The notes below the pieces were generated by a model, which was not told the origin of the DNA, ran no database searches, and saw nothing but the letters and a program-made list of their open reading frames with translations. Positions 44,220 to 52,601 of a stretch of 64,000 bases of DNA are shown piece by piece; positions within the stretch are counted from its first letter, which is position 1; every line of letters begins with the position of its first letter. This DNA is from Tranquillimonas sp964472855 (GTDB lineage: Bacteria; Pseudomonadota; Alphaproteobacteria; Rhodobacterales; Rhodobacteraceae), in the NCBI GenBank assembly GCA_964472855.1, contig CAYYMJ010000007.1, positions 1-64,000 on the forward strand, in the 5' to 3' direction. The translations under genes were made by a program, and so were the position numbers.

Positions 44220-45466
44220 CAAGGCCGCTGCAGCCACCCCCGCGCAAGAACCCGCTGAAACGCGCGGTTGCGCCGACCAGCCCGCCGCCGGCCCGCAGCC
44301 GGGCCGCGCTGGGCCTGACGGCGGCGGCGGCCGAGGGGCGCTTCATGCTCCAGTCCTGCGCCGACTGTGCAACCCTGCAATACCCGCCGCGCGACGCCTG
44401 CTGCCGCTGTCTGTCGGTCGACCTTGTCTGGCAGGACGTGCCGCCAACCGGCGAGTTGCTGGCCGAAACCACGATCCGCACCTCGACCAACGTCTATTTC
44501 CGCGAGCGGGCTCCGTGGCGCACCGGCTCGGTCAGGCTCGACGCCGGGCCGGTGGTGATCTGCCACCTCCATGGCGACGTGACGCCACGGTCGCGGGTGC
44601 GCCTTCTCAACCGCCTCGACCGTTCGGGCCAGGGTGTCATTCTGGCCGTCCCACAGGAAAGGACACCGAACATGGAAGATGATCCGCAGATGCGTGCCAT
44701 GACCTCGGACCCGAACCTGCGCCGGGTGCTGATCGCCGATGGCCGCAACCCCAATGCACCGGCGCTGGCCGAGGCGCTGGCCAGCGCCGGTGCCGCGACG
44801 ATTTTCGTTGGCGAGGCCGAGACCTGGCTGCCCAACCCTAACCGCGCCCGGCTGGCGGCGCTGCCAAAGGTAGACCTGTTGCCGCTGGACGTCACCGACA
44901 CCGGCTCGGTCGCCGAACTGGCGGGCGAGATCGGCGGCAAGGTCGACATCCTGATCAACAACGCCCGCTACGTGCGTCCCGGCGGTGTCATGGCGCGGGG
45001 CGACACGGCCTTTGCCATCGACGAGATGCAGGTCAATTATCTGGGCCTGATGCGGCTGGCGCAGGCCTTTGGCCCCGCCATGTGCAGCCGCACCGCCGAC
45101 GGCAACAATTCGGCGGTGGCCTGGGTCAATATCCTGTCGGCGCTGGCCCTGATGAACGCGGCCGATTACGGCTGTTTCGGGGCGTCGAACGCCGCCGCGC
45201 TGTCGCTGTCGCAATCGCTTCGGGCCGAGTTCCGGCCCAGCGGGCTGCGCCTGACCAACGTCTTCGTCGGCCAGACCGAGGACGAGTGGCACCAGCAACT
45301 TCCGCCGCCCAAGGTCCGGCCCGCCGCCATCGCGCGGTCGGTGGTGGCGGGGCTGCGCGACGGGCTGGAAGACGTCTATTGCGGCGACGTGGCCCGCGAC
45401 ATGATCGCGCGCTATCGCGCCGGGCCGAAGATTCTGGAACGCGAAATGATGGAGAAGGGCGCATGA
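44216..45466 (+). CDS. DUF35 zinc-ribbon/OB-fold protein fused to a degenerate SDR domain
   Basis: The 416-residue protein starts with a Pro/Arg-rich tail. A DUF35 zinc ribbon follows (Cys48, 51, 62, 65), then an OB fold to about residue 145, then an SDR-like Rossmann domain (about 160-400). In the SDR part the TGxxxGxG loop reads ADGRNPNA, Ser308 is present, but Phe321 replaces the catalytic Tyr and Asn325 the Lys. So it is predicted to be catalytically dead as a dehydrogenase, perhaps structural or ligand-sensing. It is coupled to the thiolase-fold gene by ATGA, so the two should form a complex. Confidence 0.85.
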   Translation: MTRPLQPPPRKNPLKRAVAPTSPPPARSRAALGLTAAAAEGRFMLQSCADCATLQYPPRDACCRCLSVDLVWQDVPPTGELLAETTIRTSTNVYFRERAPWRTGSVRLDAGPVVICHLHGDVTPRSRVRLLNRLDRSGQGVILAVPQERTPNMEDDPQMRAMTSDPNLRRVLIADGRNPNAPALAEALASAGAATIFVGEAETWLPNPNRARLAALPKVDLLPLDVTDTGSVAELAGEIGGKVDILINNARYVRPGGVMARGDTAFAIDEMQVNYLGLMRLAQAFGPAMCSRTADGNNSAVAWVNILSALALMNAADYGCFGASNAAALSLSQSLRAEFRPSGLRLTNVFVGQTEDEWHQQLPPPKVRPAAIARSVVAGLRDGLEDVYCGDVARDMIARYRAGPKILEREMMEKGA

Positions 45467-46242
45467 GCGATCTCGCCGCACTGGCCAGCCGGATCGCCAG
45501 CGGCGCCATCGAAGTGGTCGACCTGACGCACACGCTGGACCCGGATTTCCCGGTGATCATCCTGCCGCCCGAGTTTGGCCAGTGCGCGCGCTTTCGCATC
45601 GAGGAAATCAGCGCCTATGACCATCGCGGCCCGGCGTGGAAATGGCACAACATCTCGATGTCGGAACATACCGGCACCCATTTCGACGCCCCCAGCCACT
45701 GGATTTCGGGCCGCGACATTCCCAACGGGTCGGTCGACGAAATTCCGGTTGACGCCTTTGTCGGCCCGGTGGTGGTGATCGACTGTTCCGCCGGCTCGGC
45801 CGCCGACGACGATTTCGAACTGACGCCCGACCTGATCGCGGCGTGGGAGGCCGCGCATGGCACCATTCCCGAAAACGCCTGGGTGCTGATGCGCACCGAC
45901 TGGTCCAGACGGCGCGGCGCCGCCTATCTGAACATGCGCGACGACGGCCCGCATTCACCCGGGCCGACACCCGACGCCATCCGCCTGCTGGTCGACCGGC
46001 GCAACATCCGCGGTTTCGGCACCGAAACCGTGGGCACCGACGCGGGCCAGGGCGCGCATTACACCCCGCCCTATCCGGCACATTTCACCCTGCACGGGGC
46101 CGGGAAATTCGGGCTGCAATGCCTGTGCAACCTTGACCGGCTGCCGCCCACCGGCGCGGTTCTGCTGGCCGCACCGCTGAAGATCAGAAACGGCACCGGC
46201 AGCCCGCTGCGGGTTCTGGCGCTGGTGGAGACCGGCCGATGA
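45463..46242 (+). CDS. Metal-dependent cyclase-family hydrolase, candidate isatin hydrolase
   Basis: The 259-residue protein belongs to the cyclase/kynurenine formamidase superfamily. The Mn/Zn-binding motif is HTGTHFDAPSH (His69, His73, Asp75, His79), followed by conserved GFGTETVGTD near the C terminus. The family hydrolyses cyclic or aryl amides. Isatin hydrolase of a marine alphaproteobacterium belongs to it. In this operon it would open isatin to isatinate after retro-aldol cleavage. Kynurenine formamidase is the alternative, but no kynurenine genes are near. Start overlaps the previous stop. Confidence 0.85.
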   Translation: MSDLAALASRIASGAIEVVDLTHTLDPDFPVIILPPEFGQCARFRIEEISAYDHRGPAWKWHNISMSEHTGTHFDAPSHWISGRDIPNGSVDEIPVDAFVGPVVVIDCSAGSAADDDFELTPDLIAAWEAAHGTIPENAWVLMRTDWSRRRGAAYLNMRDDGPHSPGPTPDAIRLLVDRRNIRGFGTETVGTDAGQGAHYTPPYPAHFTLHGAGKFGLQCLCNLDRLPPTGAVLLAAPLKIRNGTGSPLRVLALVETGR

Positions 46243-46964
46243 CCGGCTATACCGCCGTGATCACCGGCGCCAGCAAGGGGATCGGCCGCGACCTTGCCGC
46301 GCGGATGCTGGACAAGGGCTATACCGTGATCTCGATCGCGCGCGGCACGGCAACCGACGCGCCGGCCGGGCTGATCCAGATGTCCGCCGACCTGCTGGAC
46401 GCCGACGCCGTGGCCCGGGTCGCGCAGGATATCGCGGCTCGCCACGCGGTGACGCATTTTGTGCAGAATGCCGGGCTGATCTGGCCCAACCTGCTGGAAG
46501 ACGCCAAACCGGGCGATATCACCGGGCTGGCGCAGCTTCAGCTGGGCTCGGCGCTGACCCTGATGCAGGCCTTCCTGCCGGCGATGAAACAGCGCCGGTT
46601 CGGGCGCGTGCTGTTCAACGGGTCGCGGGCCGCGCTGGGGGTGCCCACCCGCACCGCCTATGCCGCCGCCAAGGCCGGGGTGATCGGCATGGCGCGCACA
46701 TGGGCGCTGGAACTGGCACCGCACGGGATCACGGTGAATGTCGTGGCGCCGGGGCCGGTGCTGACCGACAATTTCTGGGGCATCGTCCCGAAAGGCTCGG
46801 ACCGCGAGGCCGAACTGGCCCGAAAGCTGCCCGTCGGGCGCCTTGGCACCGTGCGCGACATCTCGAACGCCTTCCTCTATTTCGCCGACCCGGAAAACGG
46901 CTTTGTCACCGGGCAGACGCTGTATGTCTGCGGCGGCGCCAGCGTGGGCACCCTGACACTCTAG
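46239..46964 (+). CDS. Short-chain dehydrogenase/reductase (intact)
   Basis: The 241-residue SDR has TGASKGIG, NAG, a catalytic Ser in FNGS, YAAAK and a NVVAPGPVLTDN tail, all complete. It is the last gene of the operon, joined to the cyclase gene by ATGA. If the Rieske oxygenase forms an indoline-2,3-diol, this enzyme could oxidise the C2 hydroxyl to the lactam (dioxindole). That role is inferred from order and chemistry. Confidence 0.9.
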   Translation: MTGYTAVITGASKGIGRDLAARMLDKGYTVISIARGTATDAPAGLIQMSADLLDADAVARVAQDIAARHAVTHFVQNAGLIWPNLLEDAKPGDITGLAQLQLGSALTLMQAFLPAMKQRRFGRVLFNGSRAALGVPTRTAYAAAKAGVIGMARTWALELAPHGITVNVVAPGPVLTDNFWGIVPKGSDREAELARKLPVGRLGTVRDISNAFLYFADPENGFVTGQTLYVCGGASVGTLTL

Positions 46965-47115
46965 GTGCGTTTCGCGTTGGCCACGCCCTTTCCCGCCGGC
47001 CCGTTCAGGGCGGAATGGACGTGGACCGCCCTGATCACTTGGGGGAAGCCCGGGTGAATTGTATTTCGTGGGCCCGGGGCTATCATCGTGGCGCCAAATT
47101 GGAGAATGATTCATA

Positions 47116-48299
47116 ATGAAACACCGGGCATTGGCCTTTGTTGCCGCACTGGTTTTGAGCCTGACAACCGCAAGTGCCGCGGATTTTGGGAAAGGTTTTC
47201 AAGCCTACAACAATGGTGACTATGCGACGGCGTTTATAGAATGGATGCCCTTGGCCGTGGCGGGCGATGCCGACGCTCAGTACAACCTGGCTGTCATGTT
47301 CGACCATGGCGAGGGCGTCGTGCAGGACCATGCCGAAGCGGCGCGATGGTACGGGTTGGCGGCAGCGCAGGGTATGGCCGACGCTCAGAACAACCTGGGC
47401 ACGATGTACCTTAACGGCCGGGGCGTGCCGCAGGACAGTGCCGAAGCGGTGCGGTTGTACAGCTTGTCGGCAGCGCAGGGCTTTGACTTTGCTCAGCTTA
47501 GTCTGGCCTTGGCGTACTACTTCGGCGAAGGCGTCCCCCAGAACCGTGCCGAAGCGGCGCGATGGTACAGGTTGGCGGCAGCGCAGGGTATGGCTGACGC
47601 CCAGTATAACCTGGCCTTGATGTACAGCCATGGCGAAGGCGTCCCGCAGGACCAGGCCGAAGCGTTGCGATTGTACAGGCTGGCGGCAGCGCAGGGCCAT
47701 GCCGACGCTCAGAACAACCTGGCCTTGGCGTATTTCTTCGGCAACGGCGTCCCCCAGGACCGTGCCGAAGCGGCGCGATGGTTCAGGTTGGCGGCAGTGC
47801 AGGGTTTGGTTGACGCCGAGTATAACCTGGCCTTTATGCACAGCAATGGCGAAGGCGTCCCGCAGGACTATGCCGAAGCGGCGCGTTGGCACAGGCTGGC
47901 GGCGGAACAGGGCCATGCCGAGGCTCAGAACAACCTGGCCGTAATGTACCTCAACGGCAATGGCGTCCCGCAGGATTACCTGCTCGGGTATATGTGGGCC
48001 GATATCGCCACCACGANNNNNNNNNNNNNNNNNNNNNNNNNNNNNNNNNNNNNNNNNNNNNNNNNNNNNNNNNNNNNNNNNNNNNNNNNNNNNNNNNNNN
48101 NNNNNNNNNNNNNNNNGGCGTCCCGCAGGATTACCTGCTCGGGTATATGTGGGCCGATATCGCCACCACGAACGGATCTGCATACGGTCCCCGTGCCAGG
48201 GACGTTCTGGCCGCAGAAATGTCCCCGACTGATATTTCAACGGCCCAAAATTTGGCCCGTGAATGTTTGGCGAGCGACTACAAGATTTGCGGAAACTGA
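47116..48299 (+). CDS. Secreted Sel1-repeat protein, interrupted by an assembly gap
   Basis: An N-terminal signal peptide (MKHRALAFVAALVLSLTTASA) is followed by seven Sel1/TPR-like repeats of 36 residues (pattern A.YNLA.MY..G.GVPQD.AEA.RW.RLAA.QG). It ends YMWADIATT at the gap (48017). Beyond the gap the reading continues NGSAYGPRAR...CLASDYKICGN to a stop at 48297-48299. If the duplicated 55 bases are merged, an uninterrupted frame of 342 residues results. Such proteins scaffold protein complexes in the periplasm. The gene is less GC-biased than its neighbours. Confidence 0.88.
47962..48171 (+). repeat. 55-bp sequence duplicated on both sides of the N gap
   Basis: Bases 47962-48016 and 48117-48171 are identical over all 55 positions and directly flank the 100 Ns. 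Both encode the same Sel1 protein segment (GVPQDYLLGYMWADIATT) in the frame that restores the gene if merged. It looks like a contig-end overlap, not a biological repeat. Confidence 0.95.
48017..48116. other. Assembly gap of exactly 100 Ns
   Basis: The run of 100 Ns is the usual placeholder for a gap of unknown size. Together with the identical flanks it suggests no sequence, or only an unresolved number of Sel1 repeat units, is missing. Confidence 0.99.
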
Positions 48300-48447
48300 C
48301 TGCGCAGGTTTTAAGCGGCAAGGCGGGCCGGACGATACTGTTTGGCGCCTTGATCCAATTTCGGCGCCGGCGCTGCATGGAGCCGAAGGGTCACCCAATA
48401 CCGCGTTTCGCGTTGATCCTTGGATCAAGCCAACCGCACCGGCGGGG

Positions 48448-49602
48448 TCAGCCGGCCGGCGCGTCGGCAAGGACGCCGTTCAGCGCGCCGACGACATTGG
48501 CGGCGGCGTCCAGCAGGACAAGATCGCCCGCGTCGCGCCCCGCCAGCGCGTCCAGCGACAGGCCCATCGCCCGGCAGGGCACCGTGATGGCCATTTGCAG
48601 CGCGGTTTCAAGCCCAAACCCAAGGGTGTCGGCCACACAGCGCACGCCTTCGGACATCGTGGTATGCGCGCCGGCCAGCGAGCCTTCGGAATTGACCAGC
48701 TTGTGACCCTCAAGATGCACGGTCGTACCGTACAGGTCAAACTCGGGCGGCCCGCCGACGGTCGGCATGGCGTCGGACACCAGGAACATGCGCCCCGCGA
48801 CCGGCCGGGCGCGGATGGCCATGGCCAGCATGTCATCGGACACATGGATCCCGTCGCAGATGAGCCCGGCATAGGCCTGCGAGTTGATGACCGCGCCCGC
48901 CAGCCCGGGCCCGCGCGCGGTCATGGGCGGCATTGCGTTGAAAAGATGGGTCGCACATGTGGCGCCGGCCGCCAGTGCCTTGCGGGTTTCGTCGCCGGTG
49001 GCCTTGGAATGGCCCAGCGACACGACCGCGCCCAGCGCCACCATCGCCGCGATCTGCGCCGGCGTCACCACCTCGGGCGCCACGGTCACCATGGTCGGCA
49101 CCCCGGCGGCGCGCAGCCGGCGGATATGGGCGATGGTGCTGTCGTCCAGCGGCCGGACAAAGGCCGCCTTGTGGGTGCCGCGCCGGTCGACCGAGATATG
49201 CGGCCCCTCGATATGCAGTCCGGCGACACCATTCATGCCGCAGGCCTCGATAGCGGCGCTCACGGTCCGATCCAGAACGTCGCGGCTGTCGGTGATCACC
49301 GTGGGAAAGATCGCGGTGGTGCCAAAGGGCCGATGGGCGCGGGCCACGGCCCACATCGCCTCTTGGGTCGGGGTCGCGTTGATCAGAACCCCACCGCCAC
49401 CGTTGACCTGCAAGTCAACAAAGCCCGGCGCGACGATGCCGTCGACCGCGACCGTTGTGGCGCTTGCGGGCAGGCTGTCGCGGTCGGCGACATCGCTGAC
49501 CCGGCCGTCCCGCAGGGCCAGCGCCCGCCCGGCCCTTAGGCGCCCGTCCTCGAACAGCAGCGTCGGGCAAACCCATGTCTCGGTGGTGTGTGTATCAGGC
49601 AT
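48448..49602 (-). CDS. nagA: N-acetylglucosamine-6-phosphate deacetylase
   Basis: The 384-residue amidohydrolase removes acetate from GlcNAc-6-P. It has the N-terminal PGFVDLQVNGGGG strand (the form without an HxH motif), metal ligand Glu in LHIEGPH, His in SLGHSKAT, His in THLFNAM and Asp in LVSDAMPTVGG. The start overlaps the nagK stop. It is the last gene of the leftward amino-sugar operon; its product GlcN-6-P is the substrate of the SIS deaminase encoded upstream. Confidence 0.95.
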   Translation of the reverse strand: MPDTHTTETWVCPTLLFEDGRLRAGRALALRDGRVSDVADRDSLPASATTVAVDGIVAPGFVDLQVNGGGGVLINATPTQEAMWAVARAHRPFGTTAIFPTVITDSRDVLDRTVSAAIEACGMNGVAGLHIEGPHISVDRRGTHKAAFVRPLDDSTIAHIRRLRAAGVPTMVTVAPEVVTPAQIAAMVALGAVVSLGHSKATGDETRKALAAGATCATHLFNAMPPMTARGPGLAGAVINSQAYAGLICDGIHVSDDMLAMAIRARPVAGRMFLVSDAMPTVGGPPEFDLYGTTVHLEGHKLVNSEGSLAGAHTTMSEGVRCVADTLGFGLETALQMAITVPCRAMGLSLDALAGRDAGDLVLLDAAANVVGALNGVLADAPAG

Positions 49603-50506
49603 CGCAACGCTCGCTGTAGGCGGCATAGCCCGCGCCAAGGGCGGCGGCGGTCTCGCCCCGCGCGGCCAGTCGAACCGCCGGCAGGGGGAAACCCGGCCAT
49701 GACAGGCGTGCCAGTTCAGCTTTGATCGCGGGGATCAGGCCGGGCATCTGCGACAGCCCGCCCCCCAGCACCACGGTCGACGGATCGACCACCTGCGACA
49801 GCTCGTGAAGCAATGCCGCGACGATCTCGGCCCAGACATCCCAGACCGCGCCAAGCCGCGGGTCGGATTGCCGTGCCGCCGCGATATCGCGTGCACTGAC
49901 CGGCCGGCCCAGCAGGTGCGCGGCCAGCCGTTCCATGCCGGGCCCCGAGCCCAGGGTCTCGAAACATCCGTCGCGCCCGCAACCGCAACGCAGGATCGGC
50001 AGCTTGTGCCGCGCGACCAGCGCCGCCGGCAGCGCCATGTGACCGAACTCGCCCGACTGGCCGGCACCATCGTTGATCAGCCGCCCGTCAATCGTGACCG
50101 CGCCGCCAATGCCGGTGCCCAGCAGCAGCCCCAGCATGGTGCCATGGTCAGACCCGGCGCCGAATACCGCCTCGGCCAGCGAAAAGGCCCGGCAATCGTT
50201 CAGCCAGACGATGCCCGCGCCCACGCGCTGCGCAAGATCGGCGGCAAAGGGGCGCCCCTGCGACGACAGGTTGGCGGCGATCGACCGGCCATCGGCGGGG
50301 TTGACCAGCCCGGCGGCGGCAACCCCCACCGGCAAGGCGGGATGCGCGGCCCTGAGCCAGCCGATCTGGTCGGCCATGGCCGCAAGAAGGCCCTCGTAAT
50401 CGGCGGGGGTGTCGATGCGCCGCTTGTCCTGCAGCGCCCAGTCGCCGGCAAAGCGCTGAGCCTCGATCTTGGTTCCGCCAAGGTCTATGCCCCCCGCGAT
50501 GACCAT
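49595..50506 (-). CDS. nagK: ROK-family N-acetylglucosamine kinase
   Basis: The 303-residue sugar kinase has the ATP motif GGIDLGGTKIEA, the catalytic Asp in WLNDCRAF, the second phosphate motif GLLLGTGIGGAV and the zinc site HMALP...CGCGRDGCFETLGSG typical of ROK kinases. It phosphorylates GlcNAc formed in the cytoplasm, which is needed because ABC uptake, unlike PTS, delivers unphosphorylated sugar. Start and the previous stop share one base. Confidence 0.9.
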   Translation of the reverse strand: MVIAGGIDLGGTKIEAQRFAGDWALQDKRRIDTPADYEGLLAAMADQIGWLRAAHPALPVGVAAAGLVNPADGRSIAANLSSQGRPFAADLAQRVGAGIVWLNDCRAFSLAEAVFGAGSDHGTMLGLLLGTGIGGAVTIDGRLINDGAGQSGEFGHMALPAALVARHKLPILRCGCGRDGCFETLGSGPGMERLAAHLLGRPVSARDIAAARQSDPRLGAVWDVWAEIVAALLHELSQVVDPSTVVLGGGLSQMPGLIPAIKAELARLSWPGFPLPAVRLAARGETAAALGAGYAAYSERCDA

Positions 50507-51591
50507 CAGACAGCCGCCACCGGGTGCAGCCGAACACCCGACACCACGCGGGTCAGCGTGGACCGCCCGGCGAAGGGATCGTCGATATTCAGCCCCAGGG
50601 CCGCCGACCAGGTCACCGCCTCGATCTGGGCCGGCAGCACGGCAAGCGCCGCGTTCCACACGTCGGGCCCGGCCGAGGCGATGTCGATGTCGCCACCGGG
50701 ACCAACCGCCACGGTGCGGGTTGCGGGAAACTGCCGGCGCAATTCGCTCACGAGGTCATGGTCATAGCGGGCCGTGTCAGGCGCCCCCGACAACAGGACA
50801 TGGACGATGCTGTCGTCGGTGACAAAGCTTTTCGGACCGTGCCGAAAGCCAAGGGTCGAATCCCACAGCGCCGGGATGCGGCCGGCGGAAAGCTCTAACA
50901 CCTTCAGGGCACTTTCGCGCGCCGCAAAGGCCAGCGGTCCCGACCCGACATAAATTGCCCGCGCCGGCGGTGGCGTGGCGGCCATGGCCCCACGGATCAG
51001 CGGCAAGCTGTCGGCGGAAATATCGGCCAGCCGGCGCATGGTCTGGCGCTGAGGCACGCGCCGGTCGAACAGCGCCAGCGCCGTCAGCAGCATGGTCGAA
51101 AAGCTCGACGTCATGGCAAAGCCGGCGTCGTGGCAGGCGTCGGGCAACACGACGCTGCGCGCCCGCGCCTCGGTTGCCAGCCGGCCGCTGGCGTTGCAGG
51201 TGATGTTCAGCACCGGGGTCGCGGGGGCCAGCGCGGCAACCGCGTCAAGCGTGCCCACGCTTTCGGTGGAATCCCCGGACCGGCCGAAATTCACGATCAG
51301 GGTGTCACGCAGGCCGGCCAGATAGTGGCCGGGCCGCGCCACGAGGTCGGTCGAGGGAACCGAGCGAAAGCGCAGCCCCCCGCCTTCGGGCAACCCGGCG
51401 GCCAGTATGTCGCCGATATAGGCCGACGTGCCGGCACCGCAGAACCAGACCTGCGAAACCCCGGCCCGGTCGATCCAGTCGCACAGCGGCGCCGGGTCAA
51501 AGGCATCGCCCCACGACCGCCAGATGTCCGGCTGGGCGTGAATCTCGGCCCAGGTGCTGGACGCACCGATGATCTTGTCCGGCCCGGTCAC
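50506..51591 (-). CDS. SIS-domain aminosugar-phosphate deaminase/isomerase, AgaS-like
   Basis: The 361-residue protein has two SIS domains. It begins with the AgaS-type segment STWAEIHAQPDIW, continues with GAGTSAYIGD and GRSGDSTESV (sugar-phosphate loop), and has LGFRHGPKSF near the end, all features of AgaS rather than GlmS. AgaS deaminates galactosamine-6-P in E. coli and related enzymes act on other aminosugar phosphates. Start is GTG in a GTGA overlap with the preceding SIS gene. A second SIS gene in the same operon suggests that both Glc- and Gal-type sugars are used. Confidence 0.85.
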   Translation of the reverse strand: MTGPDKIIGASSTWAEIHAQPDIWRSWGDAFDPAPLCDWIDRAGVSQVWFCGAGTSAYIGDILAAGLPEGGGLRFRSVPSTDLVARPGHYLAGLRDTLIVNFGRSGDSTESVGTLDAVAALAPATPVLNITCNASGRLATEARARSVVLPDACHDAGFAMTSSFSTMLLTALALFDRRVPQRQTMRRLADISADSLPLIRGAMAATPPPARAIYVGSGPLAFAARESALKVLELSAGRIPALWDSTLGFRHGPKSFVTDDSIVHVLLSGAPDTARYDHDLVSELRRQFPATRTVAVGPGGDIDIASAGPDVWNAALAVLPAQIEAVTWSAALGLNIDDPFAGRSTLTRVVSGVRLHPVAAV

Positions 51592-52601
51592 GAGGTCGAC
51601 GTCACTTTCGAAAGCGTTGACGGTTTGTCGGGGTTCAGGCCCAGCGCCAGCGCCGTGTTCAGAACCACGGGATACAACAGGTAAAGCAGCATCGCGGCCA
51701 CGGCGGCGGGGCAACAGTTTCCGGCGCCGGGCGGGCGCAGCCGGAACACGTCGCCGCCGGCGGCGCGGAAACGGTCCTCGGCCTGATCGAGGCTTTGCTG
51801 AACCTCGGCCTCGCCGCTGTCCAGCAACAGCACGAACAGCGGGTTGGTGGCCAGTTGCAGGGGGCCGTGCAGCACCTCGGACGCCGAATAGGCCTCGGCA
51901 TGCAGGGCGCAGGTTTCCTTCAGCTTCAGCGCGACTTCCTGCGCCGCGCCAAAGCCGGCGCCACGACCCACCACATAGACATGATTGGCCCGCAGCAGCC
52001 CGGCGTTCAGTGGCGCAAGGTCCTGTCCACCGCCGTGGGCCAGCGCGTCCATGGCGCCCGCGCCAGCGTCGGCGCTGGCACGATAGCCGGGTTTCAGGGC
52101 CGCCAGCAGGGCCATGCCGGCGGCGATCGAGCCGATGACCGATTTGGTCGCGGGCACGGCGCGTTCGGGGCCGGCGCCGATGGGCAGGGTCACATCGGCC
52201 GCGCCTTCGACGGCCGAGCCCGGCTGGTTGGTGATCGCCACGACCGCCCCGCCCCGGGCGCGGATGCCACGGGCGCAGGCCACCAGATCCGGCGACGCCC
52301 CGGATTGGGAAATCACCAGACCGGCCGCGCCGGTGCAGCGCACGCCGTCATAAACCGAAAAGGTCGACGGCGGCAGCGAGGTTACGGGCACCTGCAGGTG
52401 ACGCATGTAAAGATAGGACAGAATGTTGGCCGCGGCGTCTGACGACCCGCGGGCAACCGTGTAGATCGCGGCCGCCGATGCCAGCCCGCGGCCGTCCAGC
52501 GCCGGGCGATGGTCGGCCCGCGCCGCGGCGGTGAAGACGCCGGGCGCCTCGGCGATTTCGGCGGCCATCAGGGTCTGGGTGTTTCGTGTGGTCATGGTCA
52601 T
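51588..52601 (-). CDS. SIS-domain glucosamine-6-phosphate deaminase, NagB-II type
   Basis: The 337-residue protein resembles the isomerase half of GlmS: ARGSSDAAANI, SQSGASPDLV sugar-phosphate loop, and KLKETCALHAEAYSASEVLHGP containing the catalytic Glu and His. It lacks a glutaminase domain. The NagB-II family converts GlcN-6-P to Fru-6-P plus ammonia and replaces classical NagB in many proteobacteria. It is coupled by ATGA to the oxidoreductase gene upstream. Confidence 0.88.
   Translation of the reverse strand: MTMTTRNTQTLMAAEIAEAPGVFTAAARADHRPALDGRGLASAAAIYTVARGSSDAAANILSYLYMRHLQVPVTSLPPSTFSVYDGVRCTGAAGLVISQSGASPDLVACARGIRARGGAVVAITNQPGSAVEGAADVTLPIGAGPERAVPATKSVIGSIAAGMALLAALKPGYRASADAGAGAMDALAHGGGQDLAPLNAGLLRANHVYVVGRGAGFGAAQEVALKLKETCALHAEAYSASEVLHGPLQLATNPLFVLLLDSGEAEVQQSLDQAEDRFRAAGGDVFRLRPPGAGNCCPAAVAAMLLYLLYPVVLNTALALGLNPDKPSTLSKVTSTS

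Noticed and set aside
47260..48000. Regular 108-bp periodicity suggestive of a CRISPR-like or tandem repeat array
   Set aside because: The period is 36 codons and encodes Sel1 repeats; there are no constant repeats with variable spacers.
48413..48428. TTGATCC-TT-GGATCAA resembling an FNR/FnrL box
   Set aside because: The half-sites TTGAT and ATCAA are separated by 6 bases rather than the required 4, and it lies between convergent gene ends; at most a weak hairpin.
47116..49539. Open frame running from the Sel1 gene through the Ns into the nagA region
   Set aside because: The reading through Ns is meaningless and continues antisense to nagA; the real end is the stop at 48297-48299 after frame restoration.
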